Source: Ophiosphaerella korrae
Taxonomy: Eukaryota > Ascomycota > Dothideomycetes > Pleosporales > Phaeosphaeriaceae
DNA length: 64,000 bases
Direction of reading: 5' to 3'
NCBI GenBank assembly: GCA_028456385.1
Contig: JALNQF010000206.1
Location: forward strand, 1 to 64,000
Made by a program: the position numbers and the translations under genes. Positions 40,976-53,090 of this stretch are shown here, one piece after another (position 1 is the first letter of the stretch; the number at the start of each line of letters is the position of its first letter). The notes below the pieces were generated by a model that searched no databases, was not told the origin of the DNA, and saw only the letters and a list, made by a program, of their open reading frames with translations.

Positions 40976-43900
40976 ATGTCTAACTCTCCACCTGCAGCGG
41001 CAACACCACCCGCCATGGCTGCACTGCCCGACGCGATTCAAGGTAGTAAAACCTCTCCATCCCCAGCTGTATCCCCGCCTTCGGTATTATCTCCAATACC
41101 CGGCACCTACGATAGTGATCCACTGGCGCAATCTTCATCCCCCACAGGTCTCACCAAAGCAATCGTAATGTCGTCCCCCAACGACACCGCGGCTCAAGGG
41201 ACAACGTCTGGTTTCAAACCCGGACGTGCTCTGTTTTCGACAGCTCTGGGTTCTCGCCCCCCACGTCGTGTTCAAGGCCCACCCTTCCCGCCAACTATCG
41301 TGCGCGGTAATGGCGTAGCAGGAGTAGTAGAGGCTGCCACGTTCTGGCGCAACAAATTTCCCCAACTCGCCTGGTCCATCTTCCCAAACAGTGGATGGGA
41401 GATTGAGGATTTCTGGGATGAAGAAGATATCTACATTGATTCACCCGAGCACTATCGTGAGGTGCTGAAGTTCATTTCACAAGACAACTTCTGGTGCGCG
41501 AGAAAGTTTGCGGAAGACTGGTCTCGCAAGTATCCAGAGCAACTCGCTAAGACCATTGGGATGGAGAGTATGGAGAGTATATGGGATCCTACTGATTCGG
41601 GCGCTATTGTTGACAAGATCTTTGTCAACGGCGAGATGGAAGAGAAACCCAGGCAGTTCCTGTGGCATGTAGCGCACATCATGCGCAGTGCGATGCTTGC
41701 TATTCAGGAGAAACAGAAGTCCGCCAAAATGGCTCAAGGCAACCTGCAGTCACCTATAGAAGATTACCAGCTTCTTGACCCAAAGCAAGCTGCCACAAGT
41801 TCAGACGAGCCTGCTCTGGCTCCCTCTGCGCATGACCATCCACCTGTTCCTAAATCTACACGTAAGAGTAACCGAAAACAGACGCATACTCGCCCAAGGA
41901 GACTGACAGAGCCGATAGCACCTTCATCTTCGAATATCGTCGATCAAGCATCTCCCGCTAGTATGCCACAAATTTCGTCGGACCACCACGGTGCACCTCC
42001 GCAAAACCAACGAGTGCCACCATACGACTCATCACAGCCATGTACTCACCCAGGGCAGCCAATGAGCCACATTCCAAGCGGTATGTCAACGCATGCCATG
42101 TTATCTCCGTCTATGGGCTTAGTAGGCTTGCGGGACCCCATGTCGCCTCCTATCTGTAATAACCAACAAATTCCGCCTATGCATGCAAATGGTAGCGGAA
42201 ATTTCTCTCATGTGAGTTACAACAACTATACCGCACGGGGGCCTTCCGGGAATGCAGCCGGCTTGCACACTTCTCACTCCAATCCTGGGGCGATGGCGAT
42301 GGTTCCTCCACATACAATACATCCCTTTGCTCAGGGATACCCATCAATGTCACCGTCAATGTATTCCGCACAACCGTACTATCCAGGGCTGATGCCTTCG
42401 AGTGTGGTGGGTTCGCAGGCCATGCAAATGCCCCCTATGACACCGGGATATGTCCAACAAGCACCCAACATTCGTGGCACTCGAGGGACATCTATTGGAG
42501 ATATGACGAACAACGCTTGCTACGCTACAAATATGCCTATTCATAACAAGAAACCACAGCAACAACAAAATCGTCGAAACAGTCTTCATAGTAGTGGGCA
42601 TGGCTATGGATCGCTGTATGACCCATATAATGGCGCGAAGTCAGCCTTCAACGACCCCCAAGCCAACAGAAAGTTAGGTCGAATGAGCTCTGGAGATCAG
42701 AATGGTCGTCCGCGAAAACCTCCAGCCGGAGACCTTCGTCCTCGGAATGGAAGCCATGGGGTTGATAAGATTGACGCTGGCCCAGCTAATAGCTACCGAG
42801 CCTATGACCATCGACCGGCGAGGCCTTTCATGATCGATGACCTAGATAAAGTAGGCGACAAAGTCCGAGGGTGCCACTATAGCTGGATCGGCCCAGAAAA
42901 CACTACTGTCAATGAACTCTTCGTCGGCGATCTACCCGAGGATATCCAATGGGAAGAAGTGTATAACATGTTCGCTCGCGACATGGGCATTGTGCCTTTA
43001 GATATCATAATTAGATACAAGTGTCAAGGAGACCGTCGCCATGCGTTCGTTCAGTAAGCGTCATTTTCTGATAGTTATTCGATGTTACTAACTGCTTTAG
43101 ATTTTCAACTTCGTCTGACGCTAAGCGAGCTTTAAAAGCAGCCGATGCGAAATCACAGATACGAGGTCTTTCCATCAAAGTCACCGTTCCACGGCGTTTC
43201 TATCAAAAGGAGCCGAACAACAGCCTTCATTTATCCCCACAACCACACACCAAGTATGCTACGGACCGTGATGGTCGAGGTGGTACTTGTGAATCTTCAC
43301 ACGAAAGAAAGAATCTCCGTACCGATGAAGAGAAGCATATATCTCAACCATTGTACTCTCCTCAGGACGCTAGGAGCGATCTACAGAAGAAGGCCGATCA
43401 AAAATCATTAAATACAGATCCTGCATATAAAGAAAGATTTGAGGCATCGGAGCCAAGGACCCGCCAACATTCTCTGGCGAAGTCTATCACGGACATTGAG
43501 GAACCGATCGATGAAGGGAATGTAGAGGATGAGAGTGCAGAACTCGAGTCAACAGAAATCACAGGAGATGCCTTGGCCGCAACAGAGCCGACTAGTGCAG
43601 CTGCCATATCGGGAGTAAAAGTCCTGAGTATCGCAGAAAAGCCGTCAACTCTGGTTATTGATACTCAGCCTCCAGTCACATCACGGGACGCAGATATCGA
43701 AAAGACACCTTTACAGCCTGGTCCCGAAGAAGCTGGTCCTGTAAAGACACAGATTAAGGAGGAGTTGCCCATAGACAGTGCCGCCTCAGCTCCGGCTGTG
43801 CGAGCGCCGAGCCCACCAGCCACCGAGGCTATTCCAGCAGAACAGGCTCGCACTCTGGGCCGAGAAGTGGAATATGAGGATCCAAAAGAACGTCAGGAAA

Positions 43901-45562
43901 ATACTATGGCACAACAGGGCCCTCCTTCAGATGAAGAGGAAGAACATGAGGACAGCTTCTCCTCTGCACAAGAAGCCATTACTAACACTGAGCTAACTTT
44001 AGTACCTACTGTTGAAGCGGCGCCGGCGTATCCTGGAACTAATTTTGATTGCTCCAAAGTTTCTGCGCTTGAACAACTGTCTACCGAAGTGTCTGTTCCT
44101 GGTTCTTCTACTAATTCCACCCTTACAGGCGCTGTGAAAACTGAGCCGACAACCAGAAAGACTTCCGAGACTCAAGAATCCCAGGAGGCGGCCGAGTCGA
44201 CAGGCGGCACCGTCAGCACGGCCACAGCTTCTTTGCGGACGTCTGTGGAAGCAGTCAAGAAGCAAGGACCCCAGTTCACGCCATCACTGAATCCATTTGC
44301 AAAGCCTACCAAAGCTCAACGTCAGAAAGAGAAGGACCAAAAGAAGCGAGACAAGAAGAAAGAGCAAGAGAAAGCAGCCAAGGGGAAGGTGGAGAAGCCG
44401 GCCTCTACCGTTGCGAAAATGCCTATTGCATCCAGCAATATGGGTCAAGAAGGTCAAATGGCGAGTACTAGGTTATCCAACCTAGAAGAACAGACACAGA
44501 GTCACGATTTTGAAGCTGAAATGGCCAAAGTTGGGGATAATATTAGAGAATCGACTGCCAACATCTCAGATGAAGTCTCGAAGGCCAAAGATGAGGGCAA
44601 TACCTTGGATAAGCAGAATGGAGGTAGCACTAGTGTTACAGCCGAACATAGCGAATTTGCCCAGAAGGCAGAGGCAGATCTGATGGCCTTAGCAGATCCA
44701 CTAGTTCTTACTGCACTCGATACCATTGCTCAGAATTGTATCCAAGAAGCAAAAGAAGCCAAAGAAGCAGAAGAGGCAGCCAAGATTAAAGAGGCACCAA
44801 AGGCCAAAGAGGCAGCTAAAGTCTGCGTGCCTAAACCTCTGAAGGGCAAACATCTTATTTCCGCAGTCCCCAACCTCAACCTGCACCTTGATCAGCTATC
44901 GACATTTAGCAAGCCCAGCCAACAAAGCTCGACCACGACATCGATTCCTTTACCCCCAATTGTAAGCCATGCCAAGGCCCACCAATCGGCTTCACCAGGT
45001 GAGTTTTTATTCTGACCCAATCCTGAAGTTTATGACTCACAATATCAAATAGGAGTACCCCGATCCACATATGAGACTTTGACTCCGAGCGATGTAACTA
45101 GACATTCATCTTCACCTACTGCTGAGGATTTCTATACTCCTCTTCAAACTCCTGCTGCTCCACTTTTTGCTGAAGGTCAGGCCGTCAAACCTAAGAAGAA
45201 GAACAAGCCCAAGAAGAAGAAGAAGAAGAAGGCAACGGCAGCCAATGTCGTAGGAGTTGAGGCTACGCCCACTAGCGAAATGAACGGCCCAGCTGCAAAT
45301 CAGCCTTCTTCATCGAACCCAAGATCGTCCTACAACAACGAATTCGATGCTATGTTGGACGCGGTCAATAGGCGTGCTAGGGGAGAGGCGAATGACAATG
45401 TATGCAAACACCCCTGATACCTGTTGATAACAACTCGCTAATTTTGTGTAGGACCTTCCCGCGAGTGGACCAATATGGCGCAACATCCAGGGCTTCTTGA
45501 TGGACAACCCGCAGGCTCTGAAGGATCTTAACGCTGCCATTGCGAGGAAAGAGAACCTTTGA
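40976..45562 (+). CDS. Very large RNA-binding protein with a single RRM
   Basis: Four exons, 40976-43053, 43101-44998, 45053-45399 and 45452-45562, about 1477 residues. The N-terminus is Pro/Ser-rich; residues about 115-245 form a compact, Trp-rich acidic block (FWRNKFPQLAWSIFPNSGWE, then IEDFWDEEDIYIDSPEHYRE). A Gln/Pro/Met-rich linker leads to one RRM near residue 645-730, with RNP2 ELFVGDLP and RNP1 RRHAFVQFS; the first intron cuts RNP1. The second half is Glu/Thr/Ser/Ala-rich and largely disordered, with Lys/Glu-rich helices, then a Lys run (KKKNKPKKKKKKK), and a conserved-looking tail IWRNIQGFLMDNPQALKDLN. Probably an mRNA-binding or localisation factor; I do not recognise an orthologue. 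Splice phases close throughout. Confidence 0.8.
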
Positions 45563-47426
45563 GACCGGAGAGATCAGCATCATAAGAGAGTGTTTTCTTT
45601 ATTAAATACATATGAGCTGGGTATCTGGTATCTCGACGTGCTGGAAATGAGGAGGAGCATATTCTCACGTCAACCAACTGACGATGTTTGGGTACTACCA
45701 AAGTCCGTGGATAATGAGTGGGATACGGAAACGTGGAAGTTTTATCTAGATTTTCTTACAAACTAGTACTGGAAACATGTACTCTGTTCAAATTTGATAT
45801 CTTCCTGCTTTATGGTGCTATGTGATATGTCGAGCTGTTCTTGCACAATCGGCTCTTAGCAGCATGCAGTTAGTGCGGAGCACGCTTTCCTACCAGGTCC
45901 TGCAAGCGATCCTTCATGTCATGGAAGAGATTCATCAAACAATGGCATGTTGAATCACAACGTTACACGATAAAGACACTTGGGTTATGCTCAAAGACAT
46001 GGTGAAAATGCGTCAACGGCTGGGCGCTGCAGACAGGTGGGTCTAAGTACGCTTGCAAGGTTGAAAGCAGTTAAGCGTTAATTTGTTTTTCTAGACCTAG
46101 CGAATGGTAGCTGCGACACATGTGAAAGAGAGGGCGTAGGCAGAAACGAGCCTGCAGCTTTACGACGAACTCCATGATGTGTGTGATCCTTGCTTTTAGG
46201 AAAGTTTTCTTCTAGGTGATCGGATTTGTGCATCGAGGAGTTAGTCAATGCCAGTATTGCGGAACATTGGATTCAGATGCTGGGATATCCCCATCCACAC
46301 CTGGTGTTAAGATGCATTAGACGCTAAGCTACGTTGAGATTTACCCACAGTCTCCTTGCATATGGATGCTTGATAGTGGGCAAGATAGGCGAAAATGACA
46401 ACCGATGCAAATGCTGACCCCTGCTACCTATGCCCAGTTTCTGGTACGACGGCTGGACTTGAACCGGTGGTGGCAAAGATCCTCGAGATTGAAGGATGGG
46501 ACGTGCTTAGCGTGTTTTTGAGGCCTGGACCTATATTCACAGCTTCTCAAAGTAATTCGGGGCTGAGTCTTCCTGCCCACGGTGAGACAGAATAAACGGG
46601 ATAATTACTTAGGTATGCTTTTTCTTTTCTGGAACAGACTGAGGCTTTCCCTACCACGAGGTCCAAGCAGTGGCGCTGAAACCATCGAAATAGCAATTCG
46701 GCCATGCTGCGTTCAAAGTTTACCATGCAGCCGATCGGTAGGCATGTGGGGAGGTCTGTGCGGGGTCTATGTGGCACAGCACAAGCAATCAATAGACATA
46801 GACTGTAATGTCCGGCTCGCTACGCCGCGGCGCAGGTTGGGCACACCATCTGCAGCCATGGCACCAAGCCCCTGAGCTGCTTTTCCCTCTTCATTGGGTG
46901 CTCTAGGCGAGCCTTGCTAGGCGACGAATGGTCGTGGTCATAGCCTTGTTCCCAACCGAAGTTTTAGAAATACTGGTTATTGTGTAGCCAACCAGGGCGA
47001 TTCACTACAGCCACCAGACGCACGGTCCCTAGCGGTTATGCAGACCGCATCTTCCGTCCCGCCCTACCCTATGGCTTTGGGCCAAGGAGCAGCCGATGAG
47101 TAGTCGTTTGATTCATTTGAAACCTAGTGCGCAGGCAATAAGCTGATTGGTCGCTGCGAGACGTTTGCACGGATTGACGCCTTGCTGTTCAACCCCACAT
47201 GACAACAAGTGCACCTCACCGAATTTGTGGTGGAAGCTTGCATAACATAGGTTTAGACTCTTCCCACTCCCATAGTTTTGCTCACATGCTTGGCGTTGTC
47301 AGTCTCTTTTGTACCACTCTCCTCTCCGCCCATCCCTCGCTGATTGATACGAATATACCTTCGATGCTCCCTTGGTTAAAGTAAAATTAACTGAACGAGC
47401 CACTTGGACGCGGTACTTTTGCAATC
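45563..47426. other. Intergenic region of about 1.9 kb
   Basis: No frame here looks coding, and no RNA gene was recognised. A tRNA-B-box-like string near 46450 was checked and rejected. The region holds the 3' flank of the RRM gene and the promoter of the coiled-coil gene. Confidence 0.45.
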
Positions 47427-49515
47427 ATGACTGAGTCTCTGCTAGCCCAGCGACGGCGTTCGGTCTCTCAAGGTAATTTCCATCAAAGAAATTCTTTCAG
47501 CAACAAAAAATAATATTGACGATGAATCAGATAGTGTGATCACGCCTAACACGCCTACTGGGGGTGGCCAATCGCCGGCTAGGCCATATACACCACTCTC
47601 TCTACCATACTCCGAGTGTACCTCCACCAAGCGAAAGCGAATAGACAGCGAAGAGATGGACGATGACGCATCACACCGTCTACGCTTCAAGTCACGGCAT
47701 ATCATCCCTCTAGACCTTGGGCTGATCCTGCGGCCCATGCAAGACGAAACTCAGCAATTGCTTCGACGACAAGATATCCTAGATCAGGAGCACGACAATC
47801 AAGTAAAGAGCCTGAGGGTGGTACAAGAAGGGACTACTCGAGATATGAAGGAACTACGAACCACAATAAATACACACACTACTGACATTGAATGCCTGAG
47901 CAACACCATCACCAACCACTGCAAAGACTACGCGTGGCAAGTAGCAGATGTCAACCAAAAGATATCAGGCAATACCACCCTCATCAAAGAGGTCCAATGC
48001 GCGGCACAAGACAGCGTAAAGGGCCATGAGTTAGCCAAACTCGACAGCCGGGTTTCAAGTGTGGAGGATCGGATAAAAACAATGCCAACAAAAGAGAACA
48101 TACAAGAATTGTTGACAGAATCAAAGGGAGACATCATGAAATATACCCAGGCGAATCTAATAACCACAGACGATCGACTGCGAAAGATTGAAAAGTTTAA
48201 CGAGTCCAAAGATTCAAAGGACCAAATCCTAGCAATAGATGCTCGTGTCCAGGCAATCGAGAGTGAGCTAACAACGCTATCCGTACCAATAACGCCGACA
48301 TCGCCCATAGCACAAACAGCAGTACCATTGAAATCGAGGCTATTAGCTGTCTTGCAAGAGGACAACTCGAGCCATAAAAGATACATCAAAGACATACATC
48401 GAAATGGTCATGCCCAAGATAACCGAATCGAGGTTCTAAAGAAAAGGATGACTGAGCTAGAGAGTGAATGTGCGCAACAGAAAAACGAGTTGTCATGCAT
48501 GAAGAAAGATAAAGCAGACTTTGAGGAGAAGATGTATCGGAAATTCATCGACATGGAGGCGTATTTTGCACAAATGCTGCGCGAAAATGCAGAAAGACAA
48601 TGGGAAAGAAGCCGTCAATACATACATGACACGATGTGCCCTATTCAGGGTAGGATTGAATGTCTGGAAACAACATCGAAGCAAATGATTCCTGAACATG
48701 AAGAAAAGCTTACGACCATATGGAATTACGCTGTCGCCGGCAGAACCCTTTCAGAGGCGCGACTGGACAAACTAGATCGATTACGCATAGAGGATGTATC
48801 AAGGATAAAAGACCTCACGTCAGAGCTCGTTGCCGCAAAAGAAGACTTAGCCGAAGATTTAAGGCACACTCGAGAAGATACAGAACATCAATACCAAAAC
48901 AATCTCGTCATTATCGCCGAATCAGAGGGCCGTCTACAAAACACAATGGACAAGTGGTACAACGATGCGATAAATTTCATCACCAGTATTATCTCTATTG
49001 CCGACGGCATAGGCCAGAAGATGGATCCCTTCTTGGAAAAGACCTTGGAGCTAAAAGCCCGAGCCAAACTCGTCGAAGGAATGCCAACTACACATCATCC
49101 AACCAATACAGGCTCCCCACCAATCTCCGCAGAAGATCCCAAAGCCCTTGGCAACGAGCCCGACGCTCTTTCCACAGAACCGCCAAGCCAGCTCCAAGCC
49201 ACCATCCAAGCCATCATCGAACCCAAACAACAACCCGAACCCGAATCCGAGCCCTCCACCCAGGCTCTCGATGCCCTTCGCGCCGACATCAACTCACTTT
49301 CCAGCCGATTCGACATCATGGAAAAGGCGCAATCGCCCTCACTGAAGAAACTGCAAGCCCTCAAGAAAGATGTCAAAGATCTGCAATGGAGCGTCGACAA
49401 CCACGGCATACGCCTCAACAAACAAGACGTCCAGATACGACTCATGGGCCAAGATACCAGCAAGAAGATTGAGGAGCTGGGGCAGAACAAGTCGCTTTTG
49501 GATATCTTTCGATAA
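47427..49515 (+). CDS. Long coiled-coil protein, family unknown
   Basis: Two exons, 47427-47472 and 47531-49515, 676 residues. The first 70 residues are basic and Ser/Thr/Pro-rich (MTESLLAQRRRSVSQDSV; later TKRKRID, a possible nuclear localisation signal). From about residue 85 to 480 the sequence has heptad-like spacing with many Glu, Lys, Gln and Leu, typical of a long coiled coil or kinetochore/spindle/scaffold-like protein; then a Pro/Gln/Glu linker (QQPEPESEPSTQ) and a second short coil to the end. No catalytic motif or membrane segment is visible. I do not recognise a family. The first exon rests on a plausible GT-AG intron and phase closure; without it the frame would begin at a non-ATG codon. 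Confidence 0.65.
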
Positions 49516-50414
49516 AAGGGGTGTTGCGTTGGGTTCTGGTGCTGCTGGTGCTGCTTGTTATTTATAGCAATGCTTTTTACGTTGTTTTTTTTTTCTCCTT
49601 CAAGACTGAAAACCAAATTGGTAGAATGCCGGAGGGGAGGGGGGGGGAGAGGGAGGGAAAGTTTGGTTGGTATCCGTTGGGGAAGAGACAAAAGGGCTAT
49701 TGAGTATGCTAGGTGATTGATAGATAAGGAGGTCGGCAGAGCCTTGATGGGATATGACAAACGCAGTGGTTTTGAGCACGGTTGAAGGGTCGGGACAACT
49801 TGTCATGTGGATTTTACTCTGGGTATTGGATAGCGGAGGGGACTTTCGTTAGGTGGAGTTCAAAAATACGCCTTGGAAAAGGCTTCCACGTTCGAACGCT
49901 TCAAGCAGGGTAGTGATTAAGCAAGTAACCATATGACATTATTATTTTAATATCAGATAGTACAAGAGCATATCAGTCAAGGTATGCTCGTGAGCAAGTG
50001 TAATGAATCCCAGCTACAGCGTAACACATTCTTGCCTTCCTACAACCCTAGATATTCGCTGCGCGTATTGCATATGCATCTCTACTCAACGCATAACACA
50101 AGTTACACCACCTACCCATAACCAGCGTTACATCAGATCATCACATAAGAATATACCAGAGAGAACCATCGTTTCGTTCAGATCTACTAATACACGCTTA
50201 ATATGCCATCGCAACGCCACTTGACTGCCCCTTCTTCCTGTAAACATCATGCAATTCCCCAAACCATGCCAAATACATGAAAACCTCCATCATTCCTGTG
50301 GCACTCGTAACTCATCTCAAAGCGCCATATGCATCTAGAAAGCGCTCGTCTCAGAGCAAGAAAGAGAAAGTGCGCTGGCAGCCGGTGCGGTGGCGCGAAA
50401 AGGAGGGGACGAGT
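49516..50414. other. Convergent 3' flanks
   Basis: Between the stop codons of the coiled-coil gene and the kinase gene. It contains T-rich and G-rich (GGGAGG) runs at about 49580-49670. No supported gene. Confidence 0.45.
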
Positions 50415-52543
50415 TTAGAAGATGGTTCCAAAGTTCTCGTCAACCATGGGCAGCGCTTTGCGGGGGCTGGACGGCTTGCCGGTTTCGTCAGTGGGTTTCT
50501 TGTGGCGGAAGGTAACTATCTTTATGTTAGTTGTTAATTTGGGACTTGGGATGAGACAACTTACATCCAACGAAGACGCCCTTGTTCATCTTGTCGTCAC
50601 GGTCTTGCATGGCTTCTAATGCGGCTTGTTTATCGTGCACCTCTTTGTACTTGGCCATGTCGGATTCGTTGCCAAAGTCATCGAAGTAGCCGGCGTCGGT
50701 CTCGCTGTCTAGTTCCGGTACGAACGGTGCTTTGTTTTCTCGCAATTTCGTCCAGTCAACCTCGCCAAAGTATGCGTGGCCATGGATTTCAGATATGCCC
50801 CGGAAGCGAGATGTCTTGGAGGCTACTAAGCGTATAATCAAATCCCAGGTGCGCTTTGAGAGAAAGTAGGAAGGATCTTCGTAGACTGGCTTCCGTAGCA
50901 CCTTTTTCCACTGCTTCAAGTTTTGCCATGTCTCATCTACTGTGGCGCCAGCGAAAGGTGGATAGCCTGCCAAGGCTTCGAATAGCATGCATCCTAGACT
51001 CCAATAATCGACAGTAAAGTCGTATTCATCGCCTTTGAGGACCTCGGGGGCCATATAATCTGGGCTTCCAACAATGCTCTTCGCATAGTTGACGTCTCGT
51101 TCACGGAGCGAGCGATAATTGTCACGACGCTGAGCGGCAGATCGCTCTTCAATAGGTCGTCCAAATGGCGATATAACGTCGCTGACTGATTCGAGCTTGA
51201 TGCGCATCGATTCGATCTTTGAGGGCGCAAGTATACCTGCTGCTAAGCCAAAATCTGTCAACTTGACATGGCCCGTGCTGTCAATCAAGAAGTTCTCTGG
51301 CTTCAGATCTCGATGAATGTACCCCAGTTGATGGAGCGAGTCGACACAGGAGAACATCTCGGCGATATAGAAGCGTGCATGGCGATTGTGTAGCACGCCA
51401 GTGTTGTTCAGCAGCGTGCGGAAGTCGCCTCCAGGCACGTATTCCTGGTTGTTGTTAGTTCTAATGCAAGGGATGATGTGGAGACTTCTCGTACCATGGC
51501 AAGGTAGATGCTTTTGTCATCTTGAAAAGCGTAGAGCAATCGGACTAACCACTCGCTCTTAGCTGTGGTCAGGATGTCGCGCTCGGTCAAGACATGACGG
51601 ATCTCATCGAGCTTGAACAGCAGCTTCTTGCTCATAACCTTCAATGCACACACTTCCTTGGTATCCTTCTTCTGGGCCAGGTAGACCTGTCCATAACCGC
51701 CCTGGCCAACCTGCGTCAGGATCTGGAAGTCGCCCTGCCTTAGGCGCGTGCGTCGCTTACGGAGATTGGCTCGCTCGCGGCCAAGGTACTGTGTGAGGGC
51801 GTCGTTGTACTCTGTCTCCGGCGTGGCAGGGGGTGGGGGGTTCTGGGCCTTGAACTGGGACAGGCGGTTCTGGCGGGTGTGCACGTAGGTGAGGAGGTCG
51901 TAGTAGTAGTCGAGGAAGTCTGTGGGTAGGAGGACAGGTTAGCGAGGGGGGCTGTGGCGGCCAAATCGAAGTGCTTACAGAGCTGAGTCACGTTGGCCAG
52001 ACGCTTGACCGCCGGCTTCCTGGCCCTCTCGAGCTCTTCGGCGGAGAGTCCCTTGGGCCCGTGGTAGTAGCGAGTGGAGTGGTCTGCGGGCTGTGTGCGG
52101 TACGGGTCCTGGCGCGACTGTGCGGCATGGGTGAGATAGCTCGAGTCCTTCTGCAAGCCGGGGCGCGCGTTTGGCGGCGTGTTTTCTTTGTTGGACTTGC
52201 GCGCCGGGCTGCCTGGCGTCAAGGTCGTCACGTCCTGGGCGAACGGGTCGTCGTCCTCGGCCTGCGGCCTTGTCTTGTTGGGCGACGTGGGCGATGTCGG
52301 CTTTGGCCGCGAGGGCGAGCCCACGGTGGGCAGCAGCTTCATGGCATTCTCAAACACATGAGGCAGGTCGAACGCGCCCGGCGGCTGGTGACTTTTGCTG
52401 GGGCTGCCCTGGGGCGTCTGCTGCGGGCTGGTAAAGCCCTCGCGTGAAGGCGTGCCAGGACGGCCCATCTCGCTGCCTCTGGTGTAGAGAGGTGGGGGCG
52501 GCGCGGGAAGCTGGAAGCCGTCTCTGCTGGCATCCGTGGCCAT
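50415..52543 (-). CDS. DBF2: NDR/LATS-family protein kinase, Dbf2/Sid2 type
   Basis: Exons 51979-52543, 51495-51919, 50565-51444 and 50415-50515; 656 residues. The disordered Pro/Ser-rich N-terminus ends in a Mob-binding helix (YFLDYYYDLLTYVHTRQNRL). Kinase motifs: GQGGYGQVYLA (about 260-270), catalytic Lys in CALKVMSKK (282), IHRDLKPENF (Asp 376), DFG (394-396), a long NDR-type insert, activation segment AKSIVGSPDYMAPE (Ser 453), and the hydrophobic motif FVGFTF near residue 625, whose Thr is phosphorylated by an upstream kinase in this family. The last exon restores this motif. It is the effector kinase of the septation/mitotic-exit network (with Mob1) that drives septation in fungi. The Dbf2/Sid2 branch is preferred over Cbk1/Orb6 because of the insert and N-terminus. 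Confidence 0.92.
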
Positions 52544-53090
52544 GTTGTTGCGCCTTGGGCTGGTAGGAAGCACACGGGGAAGGTGCGCAGCAATGCGGGC
52601 AGCGACCGTCGCTCCGGTTGGGCCGAAGAGAAACGGGCACAAACAAAAACCTCGCTCAGGCGCGCGCGATTGCCCGACGAATTGGCTGCGGCAGACTGGT
52701 CAGTCGGGTTGGGTGCAGGCAAGCTTGTTGATGGTTTGCTTTGCGGGGTGCAACTTTGTCCTGGCAACCAATCATTCCAAGATGCCATGCGCATCCACAC
52801 AAAAACAACCAATTGTATCCTTAATGTCACATTATCATTCTATGCTCCATGCACACAGTATGCATATCCGAACTACTAAACTTGCATCGCTTGCAAGTAC
52901 AAATATACTCGTAGACGCCATATTGTCTTGGAGAAGCGTCTGGCGAGGCTATGATGCAAATCACATGACATCATCGCCCCACGCCAGTGCCCATGCTAAA
53001 AGGATTCCCAACCCAAACAATCATAGGCCGTTACTTTGCAAAACCCTTGCTTCCTTGCTTCTCGTCCTTGTCTGATATCCTCACCAAGCT
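52544..53090. promoter_or_regulatory. Promoter region of the kinase gene
   Basis: 547 bases between the kinase start codon and the stop codon of the RING gene, both minus strand. No supported gene; it holds the kinase promoter and the 3' flank of the RING gene. Confidence 0.5.

Noticed and set aside
46430..46500. tRNA-like B box (GGTTCAAGTCC on the minus strand)
   Set aside because: The T-stem has two mismatches, and no A box or acceptor stem is found at the right distance.
48720..49472. 250-codon Arg-rich plus-strand frame
   Set aside because: Shadow of the coiled-coil gene in another frame; no independent support.
49095..49760. 221-codon minus-strand frame
   Set aside because: Antisense to the end of the coiled-coil gene, with a low-complexity hydrophobic start created by G/T runs.
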